A DNA stretch of 35,432 nt, from the NCBI GenBank assembly GCA_002689345.1, contig NZFU01000073.1, positions 1 to 35,432 on the forward strand, given 5' to 3'. A model generated the notes under the pieces. The model saw nothing but the letters and a program-made list of their open reading frames with translations. It had not been told where the DNA came from and made no database searches. Position 1 is the stretch's first letter. Each line of letters begins with the position of its first letter. This stretch comes from Methanobacteriota archaeon (GTDB lineage Archaea > Thermoplasmatota > Poseidoniia > Poseidoniales > Poseidoniaceae). The position numbers were made by a program, and so were the translations under genes. Of this stretch, positions 1 to 6,786 are shown piece after piece.

Positions 1-17
1 AACAATCTACGATTGTT
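1..17 (-). terminator. Hairpin just downstream of tRNA-Ser
   Basis: A perfect inverted repeat, AACAATC-TAC-GATTGTT, begins 3 nt past the 3' end of the tRNA gene. A 7-bp AT-rich stem with a 3-nt loop could act in tRNA 3' processing or termination. There is no T-run after it inside the window, so the terminator role is only a guess. It could also be part of a feature cut by the window edge. Confidence 0.3.
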
Positions 18-20
18 AGG

Positions 21-103
21 CGCCGAGAGGGGGATTTGAACTCCCGCGTCCAGGGGACAGTGGATTTCGAATCCACCGCAATACCAGGCTATGCGATCTC
101 GGC
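21..103 (-). tRNA. tRNA-Ser(CGA)
   Basis: Read on the minus strand, the acceptor stem GCCGAGA pairs with TCTCGGC, followed by discriminator G at position 21. The D-arm has a 3-bp GCA/TGC stem and the GG pair in its loop. The anticodon stem GTGGA/TCCAC encloses TTCGAAA, giving anticodon CGA, which reads UCG serine codons. A variable arm longer than in class I tRNAs and a TTCAAAT T-loop follow, as expected for a class II tRNA-Ser. The T-stem has one A.C mismatch. CCA is not encoded. U8 is present. No intron is seen. Confidence 0.95.
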
Positions 104-130
104 TTGTATCTCGCCCACCTGCACGACCAT

Positions 131-138
131 CATAAGAG
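131..138. promoter_or_regulatory. AT-box between tRNA-Ser and the SAMP-like gene
   Basis: CATAAGAG lies about 26 nt before the start of the SAMP-like gene at 157/160 and, read as CTCTTATG on the other strand, about 30 nt before the 5' end of the divergent tRNA. It is the only good AT-rich box in the 53-bp gap, so it may serve one or both directions. This is inferred from spacing alone. Confidence 0.35.
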
Positions 139-156
139 TGATGTCACTGGGGTTGC

Positions 157-360
157 ATGATGAAGGTCGCACTGAAAGGGCATGGTCATGACCATACTAT
201 CGAATTGGATGCTGGCTCAACCGTTAAGCAAGCATTAGACAAAGTCGGAATTCATCCTTCTACAGTCATCGTTAGTCATGAGGATACAGTTCTTCCTCAC
301 ACTACTATATTGAATTCAGATGTCTCACTAGATTTGACAATTGTCAGTTCTGGTGGCTGA
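157..360 (+). CDS. Ubiquitin-like small archaeal modifier protein (SAMP/MoaD/ThiS type)
   Basis: This 67-residue protein has the size and pattern of the MoaD/ThiS/SAMP beta-grasp family and ends in a bare Gly-Gly, the tail that an E1-like enzyme adenylates. Such proteins either carry sulfur as C-terminal thiocarboxylates, for tRNA thiolation or molybdopterin, or are conjugated to lysines of other proteins. Which role applies cannot be told here; no E1-like gene is in the window. Two ATGs at 157 and 160 compete. An AT-box at 131-138 fits leaderless transcription. The stop codon TGA is followed at once by the stop of the convergent PAC2 proteasome-chaperone gene, with no gap. Confidence 0.85.
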   Translation: MMKVALKGHGHDHTIELDAGSTVKQALDKVGIHPSTVIVSHEDTVLPHTTILNSDVSLDLTIVSSGG

Positions 361-1098
361 TCACATATAGATTGAATCTGGCGATTCAGATAATTCTGAA
401 ATCATATCTTCAGCCTTACCCGGGTGCAACTCTTTCAGTTTAGCAGCTAATCTCTCAGTAGCATCAATCGGTACAGGAAGAGGAAGACTCCACCATTTTC
501 GAACCGTCTCTAAGAGCAATTGTGCAGCAACAGGGTCTGCGGAGTTACCAACAGTAGTTGCAATGGTACAAGAGGTCTTGACATTCCGGATTGGACCCAT
601 TGCAGTAATCAATGCAGCCATTCCGATTACACCGGCTTTTGGCTCATCCCTTCTGACATCTACTCCTTTAGATTCCAATTCAATTCTATAACTAGCCGAA
701 CTTGTTATCGAAAACACATCCTTTCTATCTGCTTGTGCAGACATTCCGGCTAGAACTAGAACTTCACCGCCTTCGAATAGATCTAGAATAGTAATCGCCA
801 TTTCATGTTGGCCTTCTGGAGTCATGGGTTGTGCATCTCCTGTCAAGGTGAATACTTCTTTACCATCAATTTCTACTCTAGAAAGTAGAACATGAGGAGG
901 AACTAGCAAACCATCATCATTTAATTTTGCTAATGGTGGTAATGCAGGATGGATAATTCTTGCAACAGGTTCTGCATCAAGTTCTGAGTTGACAGCATCT
1001 ATTGCCAATTTGCCGACATCGCCAACCCCCGGCATGGCAACCAATAGTAGGCCGCATGCTGTTGAGGGCTGCGAAATCCAGTCGACGAGCGCACCCAT
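361..1098 (-). CDS. PAC2 family proteasome assembly chaperone-like protein
   Basis: The roughly 245-residue protein matches the archaeal PAC2 (DUF75; PbaB-like) family: an N-terminal GLLLVAMPGVGDVGKLA segment, an alternating alpha/beta body, a central VLAGMSA strand and a glycine-rich GVIGMAALI stretch. In archaea and eukaryotes PAC2 proteins help assemble the 20S proteasome alpha ring. It is the last gene of the run eL42-eS27-aIF2alpha-Nop10-PAC2, an arrangement conserved in many archaea. The ATG at 1098 is preferred over an in-frame GTG at 1107 because the box at 1125-1130 lies about 29 nt upstream. The C-terminal 40 residues are acidic and helical. Assignment is by family pattern only. Confidence 0.85.
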   Translation of the reverse strand: MGALVDWISQPSTACGLLLVAMPGVGDVGKLAIDAVNSELDAEPVARIIHPALPPLAKLNDDGLLVPPHVLLSRVEIDGKEVFTLTGDAQPMTPEGQHEMAITILDLFEGGEVLVLAGMSAQADRKDVFSITSSASYRIELESKGVDVRRDEPKAGVIGMAALITAMGPIRNVKTSCTIATTVGNSADPVAAQLLLETVRKWWSLPLPVPIDATERLAAKLKELHPGKAEDMISELSESPDSIYM

Positions 1099-1124
1099 GA
1101 AAGTCACAGCGTTTTTTGACGCGG

Positions 1125-1130
1125 TATAAT
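1125..1130 (-). promoter_or_regulatory. Possible internal TATA box before PAC2
   Basis: ATTATA on the minus strand sits about 27-29 nt before the ATG at 1098, in the 40-nt gap after Nop10. No Shine-Dalgarno site precedes this ATG, unlike the upstream genes of the operon. A separate leaderless transcript for PAC2 is therefore plausible. Confidence 0.4.
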
Positions 1131-1138
1131 GATTCGCA

Positions 1139-1351
1139 TCATTCTTCTTCGCCAGATGCCAATGTAGGGAGTGAATTTGCCCAACCGGATTCAGTAACTC
1201 CTTCTAATTGTCTACGCAAATGAGCTCTCTTATCTTCAGGAGACCACTTCATTGGAGCAGCGGCTTGAGAAACCCCTCCGCATTTAGGACAGGTAGTTGA
1301 CAGGCTGTGTGCGCCACAATCATTGCACTTCTGCATTTGTTGGCGTGCCAT
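1139..1351 (-). CDS. H/ACA ribonucleoprotein protein Nop10
   Basis: This 70-residue protein begins MARQQMQKC and carries a small zinc-ribbon with Cys9, Cys12, Cys21 and Cys24. It is followed by the basic segment PMKWSPEDKRAHLRRQ that in Nop10 contacts Cbf5. In archaea Nop10 is part of the H/ACA guide RNP that makes pseudouridine in rRNA. The acidic C-terminal tail is slightly longer than usual for the family. The start at 1351 is chosen because it lies one base after the aIF2-alpha stop, has a GGGAGTG Shine-Dalgarno site within the end of that gene, and gives the conserved N-terminus; an upstream extension would overlap aIF2-alpha. It follows aIF2-alpha as in many archaeal operons. Confidence 0.92.
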   Translation of the reverse strand: MARQQMQKCNDCGAHSLSTTCPKCGGVSQAAAPMKWSPEDKRAHLRRQLEGVTESGWANSLPTLASGEEE

Positions 1352-1352
1352 T

Positions 1353-2144
1353 TCACTCCCTCTCTGCTTCGGCAGTGCCACCAGCAGTATGGATTATTTC
1401 CAGACATGCCTTTGTAGCATTAGTCCATCCATCTTCTGCGGTCTTGAAATCTGGTGCCTTGAGGTCAATCCTGTAGGAAGGTGCTCCATCATAATGGCAT
1501 GTTACAATTAGTTCAGATTCTTCATCAGAAACATCTTCTGCAGCCAGTAAGGCACTTTTAATCACTTCAATGCCTTCTGCTTGTTCAACATTAAGAGTAA
1601 ATTTACCACGAATCTCTACGGTGTCAGGAATGATATTCTTTACCGCCATCTCGATGAATGGGGCTACCCAATCTCCCTCGAAACCAATTTCTTTCAGTGA
1701 TTCAGGGTTTTTGGCAGCTTCTTCGAAAGCACCGTATAGAGTAGCATAGGATTCAGTTAATTCCATTTGGTTCTCTGAATGTTCTTCTTCAGACCATCCT
1801 ACTTGTTCTGATAGAACTTTGAGAAGTTGCTTTGCCCTCTCTTCATTCTTCCATTCAGCAAGACGGTCTCTTTTTCTTTCTTCACTGACTGACTTCAGCG
1901 ACAACTCAAGCGACTTTTTGTCGTTACGAGTACGAAGGACTTTGCAAATTAATCTCTGACCAGGACGAACAAAAGCTCTGATGTTCTTTACCCACCCGCT
2001 AGCGATTTCACCGATGAAGATGAATCCCTCGATTTCGTCATACTCCTCAAGATCGACGTATGCGCCGTTCTGTTTTACCTCACGGACTACTGCTACGACT
2101 AATTCGCCTTCAGAAGGTCCGCCTTCTAGGAGATTTTTTGCCAT
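1353..2144 (-). CDS. Translation initiation factor aIF2, alpha subunit
   Basis: A 263-residue protein, the usual length for archaeal aIF2-alpha. Residues about 10-80 form an S1 (OB-fold) RNA-binding domain: GELVVAVVREVKQNGAYVDL, then FIFIGEIASGWVKNI and the GQRLICKVLR strand. A helical middle domain and an alpha/beta C-terminal domain (VEIRGKFTLN, YRIDLKAPDFKTAE) that binds the gamma subunit follow. aIF2 delivers initiator tRNA to the small ribosomal subunit. ATG 2144 is chosen over an in-frame GTG at 2165 because GGAGGA lies 9 nt upstream and the family N-terminus begins there. The Shine-Dalgarno site and start codon sit inside a near-perfect palindrome. Cotranscribed with eS27 upstream and Nop10 downstream. 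Confidence 0.95.
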   Translation of the reverse strand: MAKNLLEGGPSEGELVVAVVREVKQNGAYVDLEEYDEIEGFIFIGEIASGWVKNIRAFVRPGQRLICKVLRTRNDKKSLELSLKSVSEERKRDRLAEWKNEERAKQLLKVLSEQVGWSEEEHSENQMELTESYATLYGAFEEAAKNPESLKEIGFEGDWVAPFIEMAVKNIIPDTVEIRGKFTLNVEQAEGIEVIKSALLAAEDVSDEESELIVTCHYDGAPSYRIDLKAPDFKTAEDGWTNATKACLEIIHTAGGTAEAERE

Positions 2145-2160
2145 GGAGGAAATTCCTCCA
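2144..2160 (-). promoter_or_regulatory. Palindrome covering the aIF2-alpha Shine-Dalgarno site
   Basis: TGGAGGAA-T-TTCCTCCA is an 8-bp inverted repeat around one base. It contains the GGAGGA Shine-Dalgarno site and reaches the A of the ATG. As RNA the inner pairs would open to form a loop, leaving about 6 bp that would hide the ribosome site. It could equally be chance complementarity to the GGAGG core. Confidence 0.4.
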
Positions 2161-2161
2161 T

Positions 2162-2332
2162 TCACTCAAGGGACTCTACGACATTGCAGCCGACCAACTG
2201 AGCCTTGCCCCCAGCAGGGTTTGTTAGAGTAGCACCACATACTGCACATGCTATTGCAGTGGTGGCACGAGAAAATATAATGCTCTCATTGGAGCAATCA
2301 CGACATGAAACTTTTAGGAAATTAGCAGACAT
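2162..2332 (-). CDS. Ribosomal protein eS27
   Basis: The 56-residue protein is a compact zinc ribbon of the eS27 family. It contains CRDC and CAVCGATL, giving a C-x2-C...C-x2-C zinc site, and ends with the short strand GCNVVESLE. It is part of the small ribosomal subunit. The start at 2332 has the Shine-Dalgarno sequence GAGGTGA five bases upstream, placed within the 10-nt gap and the end of eL42. The longer upstream frame runs through the eL42 gene and lacks conservation. The stop lies 17 nt before the aIF2-alpha start, consistent with one transcript. Confidence 0.95.
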   Translation of the reverse strand: MSANFLKVSCRDCSNESIIFSRATTAIACAVCGATLTNPAGGKAQLVGCNVVESLE

Positions 2333-2342
2333 TGTATTCACC

Positions 2343-2627
2343 TCAGTTATCGACAAGTTCGAACTTCTTAGCACGCTGGCATGGAGCATAGTGTGCTTTT
2401 CCAGTTTCAGTACAGCGGAATAGAATGTTAACGCGCTTTGTTGGCTTTTCACGGCCATCTGGCTTAGGACGTGGGAAACCACGGTATCCAGCCATGACTC
2501 TACGGAAGCGTCTCTGACCCCACTTTAATTCGCTAGCGCGCTTCTTCTTAACGCGCTCTACAGTATGCATGGTGTGCTTACCAGCACTTGGGCTGTAACG
2601 CTTTACTTGACGTGGCATCTTTACCAT
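2343..2627 (-). CDS. Ribosomal protein eL42 (L44e) lacking most zinc-site cysteines
   Basis: The core RAxELKWGQRRFRRVxAGYRGFPRPK and the KFELV end identify eL42, a large-subunit protein near the E site. The family normally has a zinc site made of YCPxC near the N-terminus and CxxCGKAH near the C-terminus. Here the first pair reads YSPSAGKHT (Ser12, Ala15) and the second CTETGKAH (Cys72 kept, Thr75 replacing Cys), so the metal site appears lost. Two ATGs compete: 2627 has AGGTGA four bases upstream, matching spacing elsewhere in the window, while 2618 would be 13 bases away, so 2627 is preferred. First gene of the eL42-eS27-aIF2alpha-Nop10-PAC2 unit. Confidence 0.95.
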   Translation of the reverse strand: MVKMPRQVKRYSPSAGKHTMHTVERVKKKRASELKWGQRRFRRVMAGYRGFPRPKPDGREKPTKRVNILFRCTETGKAHYAPCQRAKKFELVDN

Positions 2628-2661
2628 AGTCTCACCTTGAGCATTCGGCCCACATGCGTCC

Positions 2662-2669
2662 TCTATTTA
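2662..2669 (-). promoter_or_regulatory. TATA box of the eL42 operon
   Basis: CTAAATAG on the minus strand, preceded by ACCA as a possible BRE, would place the transcription start near 2639. That leaves a leader of about 12 nt that just contains the AGGTGA site of eL42. Inferred from spacing. Confidence 0.55.
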
Positions 2670-2730
2670 GTGGTGACGGATTAGGTAAAAACCCGAATCA
2701 GCCTACTGAGCCCAAGATTACAGGTGATGT

Positions 2731-2739
2731 TCATAAATC
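2731..2739 (+). promoter_or_regulatory. TATA box for the membrane protein gene at 2760
   Basis: TTCATAAAT is centred about 25 nt before the ATG at 2760, the standard archaeal distance for a leaderless transcript. This favours 2760 as the start over the in-frame ATG/GTG at 2724-2729. Confidence 0.5.
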
Positions 2740-2759
2740 GTAGCGTCGCCGTCGATACT

Positions 2760-3545
2760 ATGGATTCAATGCTAGAGGCGGCCATTTGGTTTTGGATTCC
2801 TCTAATTTTGGTACCGATTGGATTGTGGTTGACAATCAGTGGTAAAGCAAAATCATTCGGTAAAATTCTATCTTTATCTGGACTAATTTTGGTATTCATT
2901 TCTTCCTGGACAGTACCATCCTCGGATTCTACCGCTGCCGGCCATCTCCTTCTTTCGGTGCTTGCACCTTCACTACTCTTGGCATATGGGATTCATGGGA
3001 TGATATTTGGAGGGAATGTTCCTGTTGGTAAATTAGATTCTACTGCACGATGGAGTGGTACATTTGCCGTATTCATCTCCTTGACAATACTATGTTTGAT
3101 GCATTGGTATAATTTCACTCCGCTGTGGAGAGATGGAGAAATAAATCCTTACTGGATTGTATTTTGGCCAACATTCCTTCTATGTTCAACTTCACTTTGC
3201 TCGGCTTCTGCTTTAGCATTGGTTAGTTTTGGAGATAATAGATTGAGCGAATCAATGAAATTAGCCTCTCTTTCGGTTATGATGGCAGGAATTGCATTAT
3301 CAGCAATGATTTTCGATGGGTATCTGACCACATCTGAAGAGTTCAGAGACTATCTTTGGTTGGCAGCAGCAGATATTTTGGGCACTGTTATTGGAGTTAT
3401 GTTAGCAATTGGTGCCTTTGCTATTGTGATTTGGAGTTATGAGAAATCATTACCAATACCCAATAATTCACCACCTCCAAGCAAGGATGAAATCAAGCAC
3501 GTTGTTTCGATAGCTGAATCTCATATCGGAGGCGAAGAGGAATGA
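2760..3545 (+). CDS. Unknown multi-pass membrane protein
   Basis: I do not recognise this 261-residue protein. It has about seven hydrophobic segments, beginning with AAIWFWIPLILVPIGLWLTI and ending with a long ILGTVIGVMLAIGAFAIVIW segment. A soluble, proline-rich, charged tail (about 40 residues, PIPNNSPPPSKDE...) follows. No catalytic motif stands out. The gene overlaps the next membrane protein gene by four bases (ATGA), so the two are very probably translated together and may form a complex. The start at 2760 is supported by an AT-box 25 nt upstream and by the first transmembrane segment beginning right after it. It is divergent from the eL42 operon. Confidence 0.75.
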   Translation: MDSMLEAAIWFWIPLILVPIGLWLTISGKAKSFGKILSLSGLILVFISSWTVPSSDSTAAGHLLLSVLAPSLLLAYGIHGMIFGGNVPVGKLDSTARWSGTFAVFISLTILCLMHWYNFTPLWRDGEINPYWIVFWPTFLLCSTSLCSASALALVSFGDNRLSESMKLASLSVMMAGIALSAMIFDGYLTTSEEFRDYLWLAAADILGTVIGVMLAIGAFAIVIWSYEKSLPIPNNSPPPSKDEIKHVVSIAESHIGGEEE

Positions 3546-3997
3546 AACAACCCTCAGCCTCTTGGAAGTTACTGGCTCTCGCCGCATTTTTGCCGATATT
3601 GGTCTTAGTCGCCATCGATGTATCTTTGGGCGACAAAATCCATCCAGAATCATTCAAGAGATTCGGTAATGCAATCCTTACCTCATATGTATTGATGGGA
3701 ATTATTTTGATCGGTAATCTCTTCTTTTACGCAGACTCTAGGCATCGCCCATTCGCACCGTTTGTAGGAATGATGTTCGCTATCGCAATCGGTATACTAA
3801 TCGCTTGGGCATTGATCTCGAATGACGACCTTCTTCTTGAAGCGAATAGTGGTTTGAGATCACAGATGCTATCAAATGTGGTTCACATGTTAGTGAGTGG
3901 AACCGCTATGTTATTGGCGGCAGTACTTGCTATTGGTGCCACATTTGCAATGATAACTGGACGTGAAAGAAGAGCCTTGTTCGAAGAAGAAGAGTAG
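3542..3997 (+). CDS. Unknown small four-helix membrane protein
   Basis: This 151-residue protein has four predicted transmembrane helices, near residues 9-28, 43-63, 70-92 and 112-138, and an acidic end (EEEE). I do not recognise the family. It overlaps the preceding membrane protein gene by ATGA and has the purine-rich ribosome-binding stretch GGAGGCGAAGAGG just upstream, so translational coupling is likely. The shared overlap and matching hydrophobic character suggest a two-component membrane complex. There are no metal-binding or redox motifs. Confidence 0.75.
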   Translation: MKQPSASWKLLALAAFLPILVLVAIDVSLGDKIHPESFKRFGNAILTSYVLMGIILIGNLFFYADSRHRPFAPFVGMMFAIAIGILIAWALISNDDLLLEANSGLRSQMLSNVVHMLVSGTAMLLAAVLAIGATFAMITGRERRALFEEEE

Positions 3998-4027
3998 TGT
4001 TGCTTTTCCGTCGGTTTGATAAAGGGA

Positions 4028-4040
4028 GGGCCGGTGGCCC
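4028..4040 (+). promoter_or_regulatory. GC palindrome in the eL37 promoter
   Basis: GGGCC-GGT-GGCCC lies between an AT-rich box (TTTGATAAA, about 4016-4024) and the expected transcription start near 4046. The palindrome may be an operator or may simply be part of the initiator region. Its arm polarity (G then C) is opposite to the C-then-G palindromes found at several other starts in this window. Confidence 0.3.
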
Positions 4041-4057
4041 AGCCGTTAGGTGATATC

Positions 4058-4231
4058 ATGTCCAAGGGTACTCCATCAATGGGTAAGAGGCAGAAGACCT
4101 CCCATATTCGTTGCCGCAGGTGTGGCCGAAATGCATATCACAAGCAGAAAGGTAACTGTGCATCATGTGGATATGGTACCACATCTAGGATGCGTTCATA
4201 CGGTTGGTCTAAGAAGACTCACCGCCCCTGA
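4058..4231 (+). CDS. Ribosomal protein eL37
   Basis: A 57-residue basic protein with the eL37 zinc ribbon: [20 protein letters not shown] gives C-x2-C-x14-C-x2-C. It is followed by the typical [10 protein letters not shown]-like end. It binds large-subunit rRNA. The ATG at 4058 has AGGTGA four bases upstream, the same arrangement as eL42, and gives the normal N-terminus [20 protein letters not shown]. The longer upstream frame is not conserved. A gap of 67 bp separates it from purF; in many archaea eL37 is instead paired with an Lsm gene, which is absent here. Confidence 0.95.
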   Translation: MSKGTPSMGKRQKTSHIRCRRCGRNAYHKQKGNCASCGYGTTSRMRSYGWSKKTHRP

Positions 4232-4254
4232 AATTAGTTTTCGTTTTAGAGAAA

Positions 4255-4268
4255 GGGCTGTAAAGCCC
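4255..4268 (+). terminator. Small hairpin between eL37 and purF
   Basis: GGGCT-GTAA-AGCCC is a 5-bp stem with a GNRA-like tetraloop, 23 nt after the eL37 stop and 30 nt before purF. There is no T-run after it, so it may be an attenuating hairpin, an operator or an RNA-stability element rather than a terminator. Confidence 0.3.
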
Positions 4269-4298
4269 CTGCTACTCGATTAGATTAGGCGAGACAAA

Positions 4299-5828
4299 AT
4301 GTGCGGCATTATTGGTCTCGTTGGTCGTCGTGGCTACCACATTAATCAATTACTGTACGATGGACTTACTGTATTACAACACAGGGGTCAAGATGCTGCA
4401 GGGATGATGACTGAATATGAAGGAAAATATCACCTGCGAAAGTCTAACGGCTTAGTCAAGGACGTATTCTTCAAACGACATATGCAGAATCTGCTCGGGT
4501 CAATTGGCATCGGGCATGTAAGATACCCAACTGCTGGTTCTTCATCTGCCGCAGAAGCTCAGCCGTTTTATGTGAACTATCCATTCGGTATTTCTTTAGC
4601 ACACAATGGAAATTTGACAAACGCGGAAGAGGTTAAATCTCTACTTACCAGTGCACATCGCAGGCATGTAAACACGACATCAGATTCAGAATTACTTCTC
4701 AATCTCTTAGCAATGGAGTTACATTCACGCACTCATAATGTCGATATAGATGGCGAGTTACATGTCGATGTTAACACAATATTCTCTGCCGTCTCTGCTC
4801 TTCACAACCAAATAACCGGCGGTTATGCTTGTGTTTCTTTGATTTCAGGATATGGAATTCTTGCTTTTAGAGACCCTCATGGTATTCGCCCACTGATCTT
4901 TGGTAGCCGGGAAGTAGACGGAGAAACCGAGTGGGTTGTTGCAAGTGAATCGGTTGCGATTCATGCTCTTGGTTTTGATGTGGTTAGAGATGTAGAGCCA
5001 GGAGAGGCTGTATTCATTACTTCTACAGGTCAAATGTTTTCCAAGCAGTGTGCTGAAGAAACCCACCATTCACCATGTATTTTCGAACATGTATATTTCT
5101 CGAGGCCAGATTCGATAATCGACGGTATTTCTGTCTATCAAGCAAGATTGAATCAAGGACAAAGATTAGCTGAAAGAATTCTTGAACAATTCCCTGACCA
5201 TGATATTGATGCAGTAATACCAGTGCCGGATTCAGGCCGATATGCGGCCCTACAGATGGCTGGGGCATTAGGTGTTGAATACCGAGAAGGTTTCGTCAAG
5301 AACCGATACATTGGTCGTACTTTCATTATGCCTGGTCAAGCGATGCGTAAAAAATCAGTAAGAAGAAAACTGAACGCTATTCCTCATGAATTTGCAGGAA
5401 AGAATGTGCTTCTAGTAGATGATTCAATCGTGAGGGGTACCACTTCAGCTCAAATCGTAGAAATGGCAAGAGAAGTAGGTGCTAACAAAGTGTATTTCGC
5501 TTCCGCAGCTCCGCCTGTAAGACATCCAAATGTGTATGGAATAGATATGCCAGCAGTAACTGAGTTTATCGCAAATGGTAAGACTATTGATGAGATTGGT
5601 GATGTGATTGGAGCGGACAAATTATTCTACCAATCACTGGAAGATTTGATTGAGGTTACCAGCATTAATGGAGAGCAATCATGGGATACAAGTTGTTTCA
5701 ATGGTGAATATGTAACCGGTGATGTCACTCAGGAATATCTAGATAATCTGGAAGCTGCAAGAAATGATTCTGCAAAATCAGTCAGCACTGAATCTGATGG
5801 GAACATTGGAATTCATAATGATGAGTGA
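4299..5828 (+). CDS. purF: Amidophosphoribosyltransferase PurF, enterobacterial type
   Basis: The 509-residue enzyme makes 5-phosphoribosylamine from PRPP and glutamine, the first committed step of purine synthesis. Cys2 follows the initiator Met directly and is the glutaminase nucleophile (MCGIIGLVG), so there is no propeptide. The class II glutaminase domain covers about residues 1-250; the phosphoribosyltransferase domain has [14 protein letters not shown], the PRPP loop. From memory of the family, the sequence resembles the E. coli enzyme, including [27 protein letters not shown] and an acidic tail ending IHNDE. The cysteines that hold the Fe-S cluster in the B. subtilis type are mostly absent. 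It leads a plus-strand run; the next gene starts 9 nt later. Confidence 0.97.
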   Translation: MCGIIGLVGRRGYHINQLLYDGLTVLQHRGQDAAGMMTEYEGKYHLRKSNGLVKDVFFKRHMQNLLGSIGIGHVRYPTAGSSSAAEAQPFYVNYPFGISLAHNGNLTNAEEVKSLLTSAHRRHVNTTSDSELLLNLLAMELHSRTHNVDIDGELHVDVNTIFSAVSALHNQITGGYACVSLISGYGILAFRDPHGIRPLIFGSREVDGETEWVVASESVAIHALGFDVVRDVEPGEAVFITSTGQMFSKQCAEETHHSPCIFEHVYFSRPDSIIDGISVYQARLNQGQRLAERILEQFPDHDIDAVIPVPDSGRYAALQMAGALGVEYREGFVKNRYIGRTFIMPGQAMRKKSVRRKLNAIPHEFAGKNVLLVDDSIVRGTTSAQIVEMAREVGANKVYFASAAPPVRHPNVYGIDMPAVTEFIANGKTIDEIGDVIGADKLFYQSLEDLIEVTSINGEQSWDTSCFNGEYVTGDVTQEYLDNLEAARNDSAKSVSTESDGNIGIHNDE

Positions 5829-5837
5829 GATGATTTG

Positions 5838-6764
5838 ATGCAATATGCTTGGATTCTTCGCTATGGCGAACTTGGTCTCAAAAGCCGAGTAGTACGCCGT
5901 CAATTTCAGAGAGCACTTTCTAACAATATGGAAAAATTAGCCATTAATTCGCAAATATCGCTATTCCAAGATCGGATAAAAAGTATGGAAGTAGTTACCA
6001 GTAACTCCAACAAAGAAGACATTGAGAATCTTTTGTGCCATGTTTTGGGAGTTGTAGCAATAGACCCTGCAAAAGTAATTGCAGACACTATTGAGCCGCA
6101 AATAGTTGCTAAAGCGATTCTAGAAAACGACCCATTAGTAGGTAAGCCTCGTACCTTTGGAGTCCGAACAAAAAGAGTTGGCCCTAAGGGCAAATACCGT
6201 TCACAGGAATACAGTGGAGAAATAGGGCACGCAATGTGTCATTTAGATGAGTCATTATCTGTAGATTTAACAAATCCAGATATGTGGGTTAGATTAGTTC
6301 TAGAGCCGGAAAAAGTCTGGTTATTAGGAGAGAGGATAGTATCTGCAGGCGGATTGCCTCCTGGAGTACAAGGTGATGTTTTGTGCAAGGTTGTCGATGA
6401 AGAAACAATGCTTTCAGCATTTCTAATAATGCGCCGAGGCTCACGCTTAATCCCAATCGAAGGATGTGATGAAGAATTACTTGATATCTTGAGAAAATGG
6501 GATCCATATCTTGGAAGATATTCAATGGTGAAGAATCCTTCTGGACATAAAAGAAGACGCCATCCGTGGGGTGTTGTCGGCATCTCTGTCGAGGAAGGAG
6601 AGTCTTTAATCGAGAGAAATGAAAGCGATGTCAAGACGGTACCATTGTCGACTTTGGAGCCATTATGTGGTTGGACTGATGGTGAGATAGAAGCGCTTTC
6701 AAAACACATTAGAATGCCAAATGTGCATCTTTGCATGCCACACTTGGAAGCATGGGTATCATGA
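5838..6764 (+). CDS. ThiI-like THUMP protein with a lost PP-loop
   Basis: The N-terminus (LRYGELGLKSRVVRRQF) and the THUMP region (RTFGVRTKRVGPKG, then LVLEPEKVWLLGER) match ThiI, the tRNA 4-thiouridine synthase. The segment GGLPPGVQGDVL at about 171-182 is the normal lead-in to the ATP-binding P-loop SGGxDS, but here it continues CKVVDEETM, then SAFLIMRRGSRL, which again aligns with ThiI. The adenylating motif therefore seems to be replaced, not deleted. The protein is 308 residues, shorter than usual, with no rhodanese domain. It may bind tRNA without thiolating it, or act with a partner. ATG 5838 is preferred over TTG 5835. It lies 9 nt after purF, probably cotranscribed. Confidence 0.8.
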   Translation: MQYAWILRYGELGLKSRVVRRQFQRALSNNMEKLAINSQISLFQDRIKSMEVVTSNSNKEDIENLLCHVLGVVAIDPAKVIADTIEPQIVAKAILENDPLVGKPRTFGVRTKRVGPKGKYRSQEYSGEIGHAMCHLDESLSVDLTNPDMWVRLVLEPEKVWLLGERIVSAGGLPPGVQGDVLCKVVDEETMLSAFLIMRRGSRLIPIEGCDEELLDILRKWDPYLGRYSMVKNPSGHKRRRHPWGVVGISVEEGESLIERNESDVKTVPLSTLEPLCGWTDGEIEALSKHIRMPNVHLCMPHLEAWVS

Positions 6765-6786
6765 ATGATGGCTTTGCTGACGGTTC

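Noticed and set aside
21-160. Integration site of a mobile element at the tRNA-Ser gene
   Set aside because: No integrase, no repeated tRNA 3' end elsewhere in the window and ordinary core genes on the visible side; the other flank is outside the window.
6239-6736. Minus-strand frame of 165 codons opposite the ThiI-like gene
   Set aside because: Low-quality composition (Ser/Pro/Thr rich) typical of antisense frames, with the sense frame clearly coding.
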